A DNA stretch of 64,000 nt from positions 1,240,001-1,304,000 of the forward strand of contig NC_088788.1 of assembly GCF_949628265.1 (NCBI RefSeq). The letters run 5' to 3'. Shown here one piece after another: positions 12,680-23,840 of the stretch (position 1 is the stretch's first letter; every line of letters begins with the position of its first letter). Source of the stretch: Cloeon dipterum. Lineage: Eukaryota; Arthropoda; Insecta; Ephemeroptera; Baetidae. The notes beneath the pieces were generated by a model. That model did no database searches. It was not told the DNA's origin and saw nothing but the letters and a program-made list of their open reading frames with translations. A program made the translations under genes and the position numbers.

Positions 12680-13320
12680 TTTTGTGAAATCGGCGGCGCC
12701 GGAAAAACCACAAAAAGTGTCCCCGGAACCGATCTCAGGGTGCCTTACCCTGAGGAAGGTCATCAGGGCAGTTCAAGTGGTAGGGCTTGGCAAGACCTTT
12801 CATATGAGACCTCGTGAGTCGAAATCCCTCAACCCGTTGAATTTTAACAAAAATAACATCTTTTCCAAAATTCACACATTTAAAAAGTCGTAGAAATTTG
12901 AAAAACGTCCCAATTGTTCAAAACCGAACACGGTGGGATGCGTCCCACCGAGGCGCGTCGAACGGTGCCTAAATCAACCACCCCTGACCCATAGGGCCCG
13001 AGCTGAGACCCGAAAACCAAAATTTTGAAGTGTCACGTGATGTGTTTGAAAACGCAAAAATCGGAGGTTGCATTAAAAATTGTTTGCTTGAAGAATCCTC
13101 GACGCTGATTGGCTGCACGCTGTCGTGGTTCCAAATTTTGCGTTGCGTGCAGCCAATCAGCGTCGAGGATTTGTTGAGCCAAGAATTCTTGCTGCTTTCT
13201 ACGATTTCCGTGATTTCATTCGCAATTAAACCAACTGTTAATTTATTTCTGCGATTATAAATCAATAGAACAACTCGTTAGCTGCAAGAAGAGACCGAAC
13301 CAACATTTTTAGCAGAATTA
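12680..13320. repeat. Family I repeat joined to a family B fold-back element
   Basis: 12680-13020 resembles 7920-8500 and 49380-49520 (ATCTCAGGGTGCCTTACCCTGA, CAACCCGTTGAATT). 13045-13315 is a single family B hairpin: CCTCGACGCTGATTGGCTGCACGC with its inverse GCGTGCAGCCAATCAGCGTCGAGG, followed by the family's right end GATTATAAATC...AGCTGCAAG.AGAGACC. Confidence 0.75.
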
Positions 13321-14630
13321 ATAGCGATTTACGCGTCGCATTCACCACATTTCTTACTTACGGTAGGGAAAAATGTCGTTGAGCGAATTTTTTATTTTAG
13401 AAGATATTGAAATTTTATTAACAAAAGCAGAAAAGAGACTACTAAAATATAGTTATTATTTAAACACGTCTCGTTTAAGCATAAGTGTTAACTCATTTCA
13501 CACATCACTTGACTTTTAAAATATAATTAGCACGTTTTTAGTATCCGCAGCGTATGTATGACTCATGCTTGTTTTTTTTCGTTGTGTCTGCACTGCAGCC
13601 TACGCATAAGAAACTCCCGTAAAAATAAGTGCAACTTTTTATGGTTGTTAGCTGGTCGTTAAACTTTATACATATATAAAGTCTTCTTTTATATGCTCGT
13701 TTTCCAAATTGGATGATGAGAATGCAAATTTTTGTTACTACTTGACAAATTCCTAATTTTCGTCTGATTTAGTTAATTTGAGAAATAAAACCAATTGTTT
13801 TTTAATTACCAATTTCTGTTAATATTTCGAGCGTAGGAAGATTTTTAAGAAAGTGTTTGGTTTGTTTCATATTTTGAAATGAAAAAATTTGGAAATAAAG
13901 AAAGGGAAGGAGAATAAGAGCAGTGCCGCAAAGACGAAATAATAATCGAGGGCAGAAATGACGGATAAAATCAGACGAATCAACCTCTAGAAATATGAAT
14001 TTTTCTTTTATTGCATTACTAATTAATTTTAATAATTTATAAAACCAATTTTTAAAAATCAATCAATGCAATTTAGAAATTGTAAATAAAGCGAACTCGA
14101 TAGATCTTTTATTTAAGTACTCGAATGATTTGCCTGTTTAACTCTGTCAAACAAATGAAGCGTTCTTAAATTTGACAAGCAAGGCTAAGCGTGTGTCGAA
14201 AAAAACGACACGAACGAAAAAAATGTGCTCCCGTGTTGCTGCGCGGCACACGTCGCGTCGGCCGCTTTGTTGTGCGCGCGCCAATCAGCAAAACAAATAT
14301 AATATTTCTGTCTGCTCTCTTGCTCTTGACTCTCGGGATCACAATCAATGGAGCGCTGAGTCAGCGCTTCTTTTCACATGCCAAACAGTCGAGTTGCATT
14401 GCACACACACATACGTATAGACCGGGGTCGTTCCTCTTTATTTGCGCCAAATTCCAGCGGAAAAATCAGCATTGTTGTCTCAGCTCTTATTATTATTTAT
14501 TTATTTATGCCTTTGGAATAAAGGTCCAACTGGCCCTGTCCATAAATCTCAGGGTTTGCTATGCGCCTTTCCCGTCGACACTTCATCTACAAAAAATACA
14601 AATCGTGGCCATGCACCATAGTTTTGATTG
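13321..14630. other. Non-coding DNA, no gene seen
   Basis: An open frame at 14191-14631 is basic and low in information, with no family resemblance. I regard this stretch as intergenic. Confidence 0.5.
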
Positions 14631-14744
14631 ATGCTCAAAATTCTGGAAAATGCATCAAGTCAGTTGAAGCCAAAATTGAGCTAAGTAGCCGCGTAAATTT
14701 TTGAGAAAAGTGGTAGAAAATGGTGAGGAGTGTCTCCTTACTTG
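14631..14744. repeat. Dispersed repeat, family F, left half, split by the retrotransposon
   Basis: TTGAAGCCAAAATTGAGCTAA...GAGGAGTGTCTCCTTACTTG matches 22866-22955 and 48362-48440. The retrotransposon inserted after CTTG (14741-14744). The repeat resumes at 20236 with CTTGAAATCC after the duplicated CTTG. Confidence 0.8.
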
Positions 14745-15349
14745 TGTAGTGCCTCCACCTAATGGTGTTAACCTTTACCCTGAAGTTCACCTGTGCGCCC
14801 ATGCGCACTGCTAGTTTTGTGATAAAGTGATTATTCCCAATATATCAGCCGAGCGTTAAGCAGCTACGTGTTAACGCTCGCAAGGCCAGTGAAACTCAGT
14901 GCTCATCACACGCCCGTAAGAAAACTTAAATAATATCTTAAACTTCGTACGCAGTGAGTTAAAGTTCAAATACCAAATGACTATTTATTAATTTGCAGTA
15001 CGCTGACCTTGCCTGTAATATTCCTGGTGTAATTGATATTGTTCTCGCCTCATAACTGACCCGACCCGTTTACCGGGGTAAGATTTGTTTTAATCAATTT
15101 ACATTTTATTGCTGTGATGTTAATAATATTATATTTACCTATTGTATTTTAATGTGTAATTTATGTTTTATTACTTTACAATTTTAGTTGAATTTTACTT
15201 TTATAAATTTCTGAAATTCTTATTTGTAATACGCATTATTGACATTTTTCTTGACTGAATTCTTATGTAATTCCAGTTCAACCTCGAGGCAAAACAATAA
15301 AGTCTGGTATCTAAACCATTTGAGGGATTTGACTCTCCGTTTCCCCATA
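14745..15349 (+). repeat. 5' LTR
   Basis: 605 bp, starting TGTAGTGCCTCC and ending TTTCCCCATA. AATAAA at 15296-15301 is a likely polyadenylation signal near the R/U5 part. I saw no difference from the 3' LTR. Confidence 0.95.
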
Positions 15350-15350
15350 T

Positions 15351-15369
15351 TTGGTGCAGCCCGACGTGA
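15351..15369 (+). other. Primer-binding site, tRNA-Trp-like
   Basis: TTGGTGCAGCCCGACGTGA follows the 5' LTR directly. CCCGACGTGA and TGGTG match the complement of the 3' end of insect tRNA-Trp (ending in CACGTCGGGGTCACCA), with a small mismatch between them. This fits the tRNA-Trp priming known of CsRn1-type elements. Confidence 0.65.
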
Positions 15370-15380
15370 CAATTGAAAGG

Positions 15381-16274
15381 ATGCCAGACGAAATACCAGC
15401 CCAATCCTCCAAAGGATTTTTCAAACCACCGGAATACTCTACCAACCACGCTGATAAATTCTTTGCGGTCCTGGAAGGGAGGTTCCGCCAACACAAAGTG
15501 GAAGATGAACTGGATAAGTTCCTGACGCTTGCAAGTGCAGTCCCTTTCGACGAATTACCAGAAGCAGCTGGGAATCTCGTACGCAGACCGCCAGAGGAAA
15601 CACCTTATACTAAGTTGAAGGCAGCGATTTTGGAAAACCTCCGACCAAAGGATTATGACGCGCTCCGAAAACGGATGAAGGCTATTCCTTTAGGTTCCAT
15701 GAAGCCAACCGAATTTTTGAATCGTCTCCGGACCATCGCAGATGAAACTACCTTGGCAAACCCTATCTTCAAAACCGATTTGCTTGCAGTTTGGCGTGAC
15801 GCGATGCCAGCTGAATGGCGTCACGTCCTTGTAGTCGAGCCGGACATAGACGAAGCTGCGAGAAAGGCTGATGTTTTATATCAGTATCAGCCACCGCAAG
15901 AAGTGAATGACGCCCGTGCCATAGTAGCAGCTGCGTCAGCGCCTGCTCCTCCTGCAGCGCTGCGCCCTGCCATGAACTACGAGCAGCGTTTTGCCGCCCT
16001 GGAAGCAGCAATGAAAACAATGACAGAGGCATTCAACCTGAGTCAGGTCGATGACACCCGCGGTAGACAGCCGAAAAAGGGTGATAACAACCGCGGTCGG
16101 CGATTCAGCAGAAGTAAATCGCGCCCGCGCCGCTCGCAATCTCAGGAAAATGCGCCAAATGACTCCTCACTTTGTTTCTACCACGATCGTTTTGGTGCTC
16201 GCGCTCGCCAATGCCAAGAAGGTTGCCGGCATTTTCCTAAAGCCGACGCTGTCCAGCCAACTCCGGGAAACTAG
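15381..16274 (+). CDS. gag: Gag polyprotein of the Ty3/Gypsy element
   Basis: 297 residues from the first ATG after the primer site; the frame is open from 15351, but only non-ATG codons precede. The N-terminal two thirds have the helical capsid character of Ty3/Gypsy Gag (FFAVLEGRF..., LPEAAGNLVR..., YDALRKRMK). The tail is basic (RGRQPKKGDNNRGRRF..., then RSRPR-like stretches). Near residue 265 comes C265-x2-H268-x9-C278-x3-C282, a permuted zinc-binding motif typical of the CsRn1 clade, presumably binding RNA. The stop TAG (16272-16274) overlaps the putative frameshift signal that leads into pol. Confidence 0.93.
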   Translation: MPDEIPAQSSKGFFKPPEYSTNHADKFFAVLEGRFRQHKVEDELDKFLTLASAVPFDELPEAAGNLVRRPPEETPYTKLKAAILENLRPKDYDALRKRMKAIPLGSMKPTEFLNRLRTIADETTLANPIFKTDLLAVWRDAMPAEWRHVLVVEPDIDEAARKADVLYQYQPPQEVNDARAIVAAASAPAPPAALRPAMNYEQRFAALEAAMKTMTEAFNLSQVDDTRGRQPKKGDNNRGRRFSRSKSRPRRSQSQENAPNDSSLCFYHDRFGARARQCQEGCRHFPKADAVQPTPGN

Positions 16275-16306
16275 AAGAGCAGCACAACTCCGCGGCTGTT
16301 GTCTGC
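16265..16306 (+). promoter_or_regulatory. Putative -1 ribosomal frameshift signal at the gag-pol junction
   Basis: GGGAAAC at 16265-16271 is an X XXY YYZ heptamer in the right register: gag reads CCG GGA AAC TAG, and slipping back one base enters the pol frame, which is open from here to 19603. Seven bases on, a stem can form between GCAGCACAAC (16279-16288, one bulged base) and GTTGTCTGC (16298-16306). The loop holds GCGG, which could pair with CCGC near 16321 to make a pseudoknot. Spacing is within the usual 5-9 bases. Confidence 0.75.
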
Positions 16307-19300
16307 AACCATAGCTCATGCCGCTTATTTCTAACTGATCCCATCACGACCTTCACGTACCTCGTGGACACAGGTGCTGACCTTTGTATAATCCCGCGCT
16401 CTCTTGTGCCTGGCGTACATAAGAAAACTGATTTTAAACTTACTGCCGCTAATGACAACGTTATCCACACGTATGGATTTGTCACGCTAACCCTTTCTCT
16501 GCAACTGCGCCGAGAATTTCAATGGTGCTTTCTCATCGCAGACGTAAACACTCCCATTTTAGGAGCTGACTTCTTGGTGCATTTCCACCTTGCTGTACAC
16601 CTTGACAACGGAACCCTTGTTGACAAAACCACTGGTTTGACGGCCAAGGGAACCTGCCGAGTAGATAATCAACCTACAATTAAAGTTGTTGAGACTTCCA
16701 ATAAATGTCTCCTAGTGCTTAAGGAATTTCCTGAGTTGTTGCGCGATCCAAAGGTTCGGCGCCCCGTAAAGCACTCTACTTCCCACCAAATTGTGACGAC
16801 ACCTGGTCCACCTTCATTTGAGCGATGCCGCCGATTACCTGCTGACAAGCTAAAAATAGCTAAGGAACTCTTTCGAAAAATGGAGGAAAAAGGAGACGTG
16901 ATAAGAGGTACCAGCCCCTGGGCCTCCGCTTTGCATTTAGTGCCGAAAAAGGACGGTTCGTGGCGCCCTGTCGGTGATTACAGAAAACTCAATTCGAGAA
17001 CCGTAAGTGACAGATATCCCATGAAATACATCTATGATTGTACTGCTGCACTCTCTGGTTGTACCATCTTTTCGAAGCTTGATCTGTCACGTGCATACCT
17101 TCAAGTTCCTGTTGCACCCGCTGACGTGGAAAAGACCGCTGTAACGACTCCGTTTGGTCTATTCTTGTATCCCTACATGCCCTTTGGGTTGAAGAACGCT
17201 CCTGCGACGTTCCAGAGGTTGATGGATCAGATCTTCGACGATATGACCTTTGTCTTCTGCTATATTGATGACATATTGATTTCTTCATCGTCCGCTGCTG
17301 AGCATGAAGATCACCTGAGAAAGGTGCTCAAGCGCCTTGACGAGCACGGTCTAGTCCTCAATCCGAGGAAGTGTGTGCTTGGCGCAAATTCTATTGAATT
17401 CCTTGGTTACCGAGTGGACAGTAAAGGAATTACTCCACTTCCAGAGCGTGTCGCCGCAATCAGAGAATTTCCTCTTCCTGCGACCGCCGACAAATTGGCT
17501 AGGTTTCTCGGCATGCTAAACTATTATCGGCGCTTTGTACCGAAAATTGCTGCAACTCTCGCACCTCTAAACGCACTGCTTGCCGGTAAGAAACGCAAAA
17601 AGGAACCGCTAACTTGGAATGAAACTGCTAAAACCGCTTTTGAAGCAAGTAAAGTCGAGTTAGCCAGCGCAGCGTGCCTTGCACATCCAAAAGACGACGC
17701 ACCGCTTGCGCTGGTGACTGATGCATCAGACATCGCCTTAGGCGCCGTCGTCCAACAGTGCGTGAATGATATTTGGGAGCCCCTTGGATTTCATAGTCGA
17801 AAACTATCTACTACAGAGAAGAACTACGCACCTTATGATCGAGAGCTGCTCGCCATTTACGATGCTGTGAAGAAATTCCGCTACCTCCTTGAAGGACGAC
17901 AATTTGTGATTTACACGGATCAAAAGTCTCTTACTTCTGCATTTTCGAAGAATAGAACAGATTGCACACCTCGCCAAATCAGGCATTTGCAATTTATTGG
18001 GGAATTCTGTACAGATATTAGATACGTCCCTGGAAAAGCAAATATCGTCGCAGATGCGCTATCGCGTGTTGACGCTGTCTCTGCTCCTGCCGCACTCTCT
18101 CATGAAGCTATTGCACGCGCACAGAAGGACGATAATGAACTGAAGCAGTATCTCGGCCCATCAAGCTCTTTGAAGCTGAAGTTGTTTCCCGTTGAAAATT
18201 CTGAAGACCAAATTTGGTGTGACACTTCAACGAAAACACCTCGCCCTTTCCTGCCGCTGAAATTTAGAAAACCCGCATTTGATGGTCTACATAACCTTGC
18301 ACACCCTGGTGGCAAGGCCTCTACACGCTTGGTTGCAGAAAGGTTTGTTTGGCCCAAAATGAAGAAGGATTGTCTCACCTTCGCAAGAAATTGCCTTGAA
18401 TGCCAGAAGTCAAAGGTTACGAAGCACACTCAAGCTCCACTACGTTCGTTTCCTATTACTTCAGACCGTTTTTCTATCGTGCACATTGACCTTATTGGTC
18501 CGCTACCGCTCTCTGAAGGTTTTCGCTACTGCCTCACTATGATTGACCGATTTTCAAGATGGCCAGAAGTTGTCCCACTGTCAACTATTACCAGCGAAGC
18601 AGTTATTCGAGCAATAAAGGATGGATGGATTAGCAGATTTGGTCTGCCGACGACACTTGTCTGCGATCAGGGCAGACAATTCACCTCGCAAACCTTCCAC
18701 TCTTTCGCCACAAAAGCAGGTATCAAAATCAAACACACTAACGCATATCACCCTCAAGCAAATGGAATGATTGAACGCTTCCATCGCACCCTGAAAGCCG
18801 CGCTGACGTGCCATGCGACTACTTGGTCTGCAGCCCTTTCGCCTGTTCTGCTGGGTTTGCGTTCTGCTTTGAAGGAAGATTTAGGTTTTTCTTCCGCACA
18901 AATAGTGTATGGAGAATCCATCAGGTTGCCAGGTGAATATTTCACTCCACCTGAATCCCAGCTTACTCCAACTGAAATACTGTTACGCCTGCAAAGTCAC
19001 CTTAAACAATTTTGCCCACAACCTGTGTGGCACAGTTCCAATAAGAAGTTCTTTGTGCACCCTGATTTAGCAAAAGCAACACATGTTCTGTTGAGATGTG
19101 AGCAACGTGCACCGCTCACGCCGCAGTATTCTGGCCCGCACCGTGTGCTCGAACATGGAGAGAAGACTTTCACCATCGAGTTTAAAGGCCATAGCAAAAC
19201 TGTCTCAATAGATCGCTTGAAACCAGCATTTTCAGAAGCAATTTTGCCACGCGAAAGACCTGAAACGCCTTGGGTTGAAGTGCCTGCAAGAAGAAATGAC

Positions 19301-19603
19301 GTGCCGCAACCCGCCGCACCGCCGCCTGTCTTGCCGCAACCCACTGCACCTCAACCTGCTGCGCCGCTGTCCGCGCAGCCAGCACCTCAGTCTGTAACGC
19401 AACCTCCAGTTGAGCCTCAACCTGGCCCTTCGGCCCCTGCAGCTCGACCTCCTCCATCAATTAGGCAACCAAAAGCATCTGAACCAAAAGTATCTATTCG
19501 CAAAACTGTTCGCATTGAAGCCCCTGTTGTTCGACAACCAGCGACGAAGACTAGATTTGGTCGAACCATCAAACTTCCTGATCGATTTGGTAAACCTACG
19601 TAG
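16265..19603 (+). CDS. pol: Pol polyprotein: protease, RT, RNase H, integrase
   Basis: The open frame runs from the shift site for 1,112 codons and is expressed presumably as a Gag-Pol fusion. In order: aspartic protease (LVDTGAD, codons near 16361-16380); reverse transcriptase with YIDD at 17261-17272; RNase H (LVTDASDIALGAVV near 17710); and integrase. The integrase has an HHCC zinc finger near 18285-18410 and the catalytic triad D (18488), D (18665), E (18773), with the canonical 35 residues between the last two. A GPY/F-like module (SGPHRVLEHGEKTFTI) follows near 19130. The tail is rich in proline, alanine and glutamine. There is no chromodomain and no envelope frame. No stop or frameshift breaks it, so it may be functional. 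Confidence 0.95.
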   Translation, partial: GKLEEQHNSAAVVCNHSSCRLFLTDPITTFTYLVDTGADLCIIPRSLVPGVHKKTDFKLTAANDNVIHTYGFVTLTLSLQLRREFQWCFLIADVNTPILGADFLVHFHLAVHLDNGTLVDKTTGLTAKGTCRVDNQPTIKVVETSNKCLLVLKEFPELLRDPKVRRPVKHSTSHQIVTTPGPPSFERCRRLPADKLKIAKELFRKMEEKGDVIRGTSPWASALHLVPKKDGSWRPVGDYRKLNSRTVSDRYPMKYIYDCTAALSGCTIFSKLDLSRAYLQVPVAPADVEKTAVTTPFGLFLYPYMPFGLKNAPATFQRLMDQIFDDMTFVFCYIDDILISSSSAAEHEDHLRKVLKRLDEHGLVLNPRKCVLGANSIEFLGYRVDSKGITPLPERVAAIREFPLPATADKLARFLGMLNYYRRFVPKIAATLAPLNALLAGKKRKKEPLTWNETAKTAFEASKVELASAACLAHPKDDAPLALVTDASDIALGAVVQQCVNDIWEPLGFHSRKLSTTEKNYAPYDRELLAIYDAVKKFRYLLEGRQFVIYTDQKSLTSAFSKNRTDCTPRQIRHLQFIGEFCTDIRYVPGKANIVADALSRVDAVSAPAALSHEAIARAQKDDNELKQYLGPSSSLKLKLFPVENSEDQIWCDTSTKTPRPFLPLKFRKPAFDGLHNLAHPGGKASTRLVAERFVWPKMKKDCLTFARNCLECQKSKVTKHTQAPLRSFPITSDRFSIVHIDLIGPLPLSEGFRYCLTMIDRFSRWPEVVPLSTITSEAVIRAIKDGWISRFGLPTTLVCDQGRQFTSQTFHSFATKAGIKIKHTNAYHPQANGMIERFHRTLKAALTCHATTWSAALSPVLLGLRSALKEDLGFSSAQIVYGESIRLPGEYFTPPESQLTPTEILLRLQSHLKQFCPQPVWHSSNKKFFVHPDLAKATHVLLRCEQRAPLTPQYSGPHRVLEHGEKTFTIEFKGHSKTVSIDRLKPAFSEAILPRERPETPWVEVPARRNDVPQPAAPPPVLPQPTAPQPAAPLSAQPAPQSVTQPPVEPQPGPSAPAARPPPSIRQPKASEPKVSIRKTVRIEAPVVRQPATKTRFGRTIKLPDRFGKPT

Positions 19604-19630
19604 ACTTCCAGTCATCCACCCCGGGGCTAG

Positions 19631-20235
19631 TGTAGTGCCTCCACCTAATGGTGTTAACCTTTACCCTGAAGTTCACCTGTGCGCCCATGCGCACTGCTAG
19701 TTTTGTGATAAAGTGATTATTCCCAATATATCAGCCGAGCGTTAAGCAGCTACGTGTTAACGCTCGCAAGGCCAGTGAAACTCAGTGCTCATCACACGCC
19801 CGTAAGAAAACTTAAATAATATCTTAAACTTCGTACGCAGTGAGTTAAAGTTCAAATACCAAATGACTATTTATTAATTTGCAGTACGCTGACCTTGCCT
19901 GTAATATTCCTGGTGTAATTGATATTGTTCTCGCCTCATAACTGACCCGACCCGTTTACCGGGGTAAGATTTGTTTTAATCAATTTACATTTTATTGCTG
20001 TGATGTTAATAATATTATATTTACCTATTGTATTTTAATGTGTAATTTATGTTTTATTACTTTACAATTTTAGTTGAATTTTACTTTTATAAATTTCTGA
20101 AATTCTTATTTGTAATACGCATTATTGACATTTTTCTTGACTGAATTCTTATGTAATTCCAGTTCAACCTCGAGGCAAAACAATAAAGTCTGGTATCTAA
20201 ACCATTTGAGGGATTTGACTCTCCGTTTCCCCATA
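19631..20235 (+). repeat. 3' LTR
   Basis: 605 bp, same as the 5' LTR by eye. It is preceded by CCACCCCGGGGCTAG, which is a poor polypurine tract. AATAAA is at 20182-20187. The target duplication CTTG follows at 20236. Confidence 0.95.
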
Positions 20236-21608
20236 CTTGAAATCCGAACTTATTTCCCAATAAAGAGTTTCCCTAAATGGTTTCACACGCTGTTGGAATC
20301 GAAATCTGGCAAGAATTAAAACGTGCGCAAAAAGTTTGTTCAAAGCCAATGCTGGACATTTTTTAGTATGTGGTTAATGCGTAAGTGTGCGTCAAATTGG
20401 CTGTTTGGGTGGTTGGTTGGCTGTTTTAGTTCTCACGGCCGATAATTGATTGTGATCGGCGCGGCAAATTAGTTGCGTTGATAATTGCAATTTCCTTGAT
20501 CAACACGCAGCCGTGCTAATAAACGGAGGCGACCTCGGCTGCAGCACAAGGGCCCAACTGGGAAAATGCATATAATAAATTAAAGCTTGAATACGTCTAG
20601 TTTTCTGCTTGACCGCCGCGCGCACCCGAAAAATTCTTATTCCCTCGCTTGTGCCGCGGCCTAGGCGCCGATTTTGAACTTGAGCTGCGCCAAGGAAAGT
20701 GAAAGCATTACATTAATTCTCACGCGCGCTCACTGTCAGCAAACATAAATATAAAACTAGAAGAGACTACTGCAGTCACAATCAGCTGAGCCATAAAACG
20801 TTTCATTTTTTATTAGGTCGTTAAAACGTTGAGCCAACTAAAAAAATATACGGAGGATTGTGATAGGTCATAGATTTCAATAACGCATATTAAAAGAAAT
20901 TCTTTCCTAAAACTTTACTAGAAAATCGAGGAAAAAGATTAATATTTCCCTATGGTTGCCGTTTAAATTTTTAGGTAAATTAAAAGGTTTGGCGAGCATT
21001 AATTTTAAAAATCATTGATTTTTTACGAGATTTTTTTTTTAAATAATAAAATTCATTCAATTATTCTTCCATAAATTAATTCAATTTAATTGCCCAGTCT
21101 TTACCTGGCAAAAATACCTTCTAAAATTAAAATCCTAATTTAAATTAGTCTCAATTGAAATAATGTTGCCGTTTTTTCCCTCAATAAAATAATCACTAAA
21201 CTATTCTGCGAAATCTGTCTACCAGAAATGAATGAGAAGGTTGGGAGTCTCATTTTTGGCTATTATAATGGCTAGAAACGTTTAATGGTTTAGTGCGAAC
21301 TGCCTCAGGAAACAGAGACGCACGCGCGTCGAGTCTTTTGCAAACAAGGCGCGGATATGAAAAGATGCAAGGCCGCAACTGCGGTAGAAAAATAAATGTT
21401 TAGACGAAAACAATCGGTTGGCCACAACCCATTGATGCTTTCGGCATATCTTATAACTTCCGTGATACTTTAAAAACAAACAATAAATTAAAGTAGAGCT
21501 CTACAGATCAGAAATTAAGAAAATTCAGCATTGTTTTTACTATTGCAAGTAGTTCATTGAGCTCATTTTCTGTGAAATTTGGCAACAGTGTATCTCTAAA
21601 ATGCGCAA
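20236..21608. other. Family F repeat remnant, then non-coding DNA
   Basis: 20236 to about 20320 completes the repeat interrupted by the retrotransposon (CTTGAAATCCGAACTTATTTC...AAAGAGTTTCCC). Beyond it I see no gene. Confidence 0.55.
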
Positions 21609-21975
21609 GACTGTCTTTGACGAAGTTTCTGAGCCCACTAATCGATTCCTGAGGGTCGAATTAGGTATAGTGGACGTTTTTTCCGTTTAAAAAGTCCAGC
21701 GTGACGTACGAATGTTTTTTTCCCGCCAAAACAACATGCGAGAAGTGCGCATGCGTGAGAGCTGGTTTGAGCACTTGCAGAGACCGCAGCTGTACGAATG
21801 ACTTCTTTGTCACATCCAGCCAGCTCTCACGCATGCGCAACTCTCGCATTCATTTGATTTGGCGGGAAAAAACATTCGCACGTCGCGCTGCACTTTTTTA
21901 ACGGAAAAAACATCCACTTAACCTAATTCGACCCTCAGGAATCGATTGGTGGGCTCAGAAACTGCGTCAAAGACG
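21609..21975. repeat. Fold-back element, family A, copy 2
   Basis: Starts GACTGTCTTTGACGAAGTTTCTGAGC, ends CAGAAACTGCGTCAAAGACG. It carries TTTCCCGCCAAAA near 21720, GGCGGGAAAAAA near 21862 and GCGCATGCG-type sites at about 21746 and 21830. This is the typical hairpin-only form, about 365 bp, with no coding capacity. Confidence 0.88.
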
Positions 21976-23840
21976 AAATTTAATGGAATTAATTCATATT
22001 GACTTGAAAATTCTGCAAATTCATGGACCTATCCAAGGTTCCATCATTATTTCAGCTGCCGGCGTGGCGTATCCTGTTGCAATTGCAAGCAATTCAAAGC
22101 AGCGCGTTGCAATTTTTCTTATTTCATTTCATTCAACGGCTAATTATCGGCGGCGGCGTCGAACGCGGAAGGAGCAGAGTCATGGAGCATAAATATATTT
22201 CGCACCCTTCGAGTACTAGATATATAGGTGCTCGTCCTCGAGTGGCGCGGCGACGCATCCCGCGTGCCGCTAGCAAAAAGGTTTAATCGCGAATTAAGCG
22301 GCATGACTGGCGGGTCGGAGCGCACGCGAGCGAACACAAAAATTCATCCTTCAGCTTCCGTGCGTTGACGTCTCTCCTCGCGTGGACGCGCGGCCGCGTG
22401 AACTTGAAACCCACCGCGAGTAATTATATATTAGTGTGTGTGTGTTTTACAACCGCGATCATTTCGATTTAATTATACCGCGCCTCTCGGCGGCTGTGTT
22501 CAATCGCGGTGACGCGTGCTGCTGCTGTTCATTCATCCTTTCTCAATAACAAATCGCACGAGTAGGTGATGCGGATTTTCAAAAGGTGAGACTCATTCCT
22601 GCGGGTATCACACACGTGCTGATTGACGTTTTGCTGTATCCTCGTTAATAGAGAGGTTTCGGAGTTAATGATCCTGTAATTTACCCAAGGATATTTCCCC
22701 GATAGGAAATAGTTTGTCAAATTTTTAAATTATGAATAGGAATGTGATATTTAGACCATGAAAAATTGGCCAAAACAGTCCAAAAACGTATAAATCGTCT
22801 TTAAAGTGGATTCGTGCTCAAAACACTGAAAAATTCTTGTTGCCACTGCATGAAATCATCCCTTAGGAATCAGTTGAAGCCAAAATTAAGCTAATAAGCA
22901 AGGAAAATTTTTGAGAAAAGTGCTGCAAATGGCGAGGACTGTCTCCTTACTTGAAATCTTATTTTATTTCACAAGAAAGAGTTTCTTTAAAAGGTTTTCA
23001 TGCAGATTTCGACGAGAGGAATTGAAATCTGCCAAGAAAATTCGGTTAAGCGCTGGAAATTTCTGAGAAAATTAGAAATTTTTTAATTTTTTCTGTAGCA
23101 AAAGGTCTTATTTTACTATTGCTCCAACAATTGAAATAATATTTAATTCTCGTCCTCTATCGATCCACTTTAAACTAACACATAAGTGCATTTTTTGGAT
23201 TTTTTTAACAGTTTTTCAGTAAAAACATTTTTTTACGATTACAAAAGTAAGTTTTTTTGCTAATTCTGTACTTTAAAACTTATTGAAAAACAAAAGTGAC
23301 CTTGTTTTAATTTTAAAAAAATAACAATAATAATTTCATTCTAATTTCGCTAATTTCCAGCAAATAAAATGCTGTTAATAATTTAACGCATTTATTTCCA
23401 AAAATTGGAAGCAATTCAGGAAGACAGGAAACAATAAATATCCAAATTAAGGTGCTGGTGAAAATTTCTATAGAAAAAGCGTTCAATTTATGATCAATAA
23501 AAAATTTCAACAATCGTAAAATTCAACAATGTCCCGCAAATAATTTTGTTGGTGATTGATGAAGCTCATTTAATTCGTGCAATGAATTAGGGCGGTCACG
23601 GAAGTTAAGTGTGCCAAACTGAATGAATTATAATTACAATTCTTTAAAAGGCTACGAGCCTGTTTCGTGTATATCATTGTCAAACCTGTACAGCCTTCTT
23701 GTTTAAGGAATGTGACCGGTTTGCGGACCTGAAAATTATTTTAGTTTACAATGAACAGACTAACGTTCATTTGATTTAAAACTTATTGAATTCAATTCAA
23801 TACAATTAATTTAGTTCAAGTAAAAAAATTACGAAAGAAG
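21976..23840. other. Non-coding DNA including a family F repeat
   Basis: 22866 to about 23110 is a family F copy (TTGAAGCCAAAATTAAGC...CTGTCTCCTTACTTGAAATC). The stretch 22140-22520 is GC-richer but has no convincing coding frame. No gene is recognised. Confidence 0.5.

Larger units (their letters stand above)
14745..20235 (+). mobile_element. Full-length Ty3/Gypsy LTR retrotransposon, CsRn1 type
   Basis: The element is 5,491 bp: two 605-bp LTRs, a primer-binding site, gag and pol. It is flanked by a 4-bp target duplication CTTG (14741-14744 and 20236-20239). Domain order is protease, reverse transcriptase, RNase H, integrase, which defines Ty3/Gypsy; there is no envelope gene. Gag has a C-x2-H-x9-C-x3-C motif in place of the usual CCHC knuckle, and the primer site resembles tRNA-Trp. 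Both traits are known of the CsRn1 clade. The LTRs look identical by eye and both frames are open, so the insertion is probably recent and the copy may be active. It lies inside an older family F repeat. Confidence 0.95.

Noticed and set aside
14191-14631. Plus-strand open frame of 146 codons upstream of the retrotransposon
   Set aside because: No similarity; ends next to an old repeat and lacks a promoter or exon structure.
15351-15380. Gag start at TTG 15351
   Set aside because: This is inside the primer-binding site; the first ATG is at 15381.
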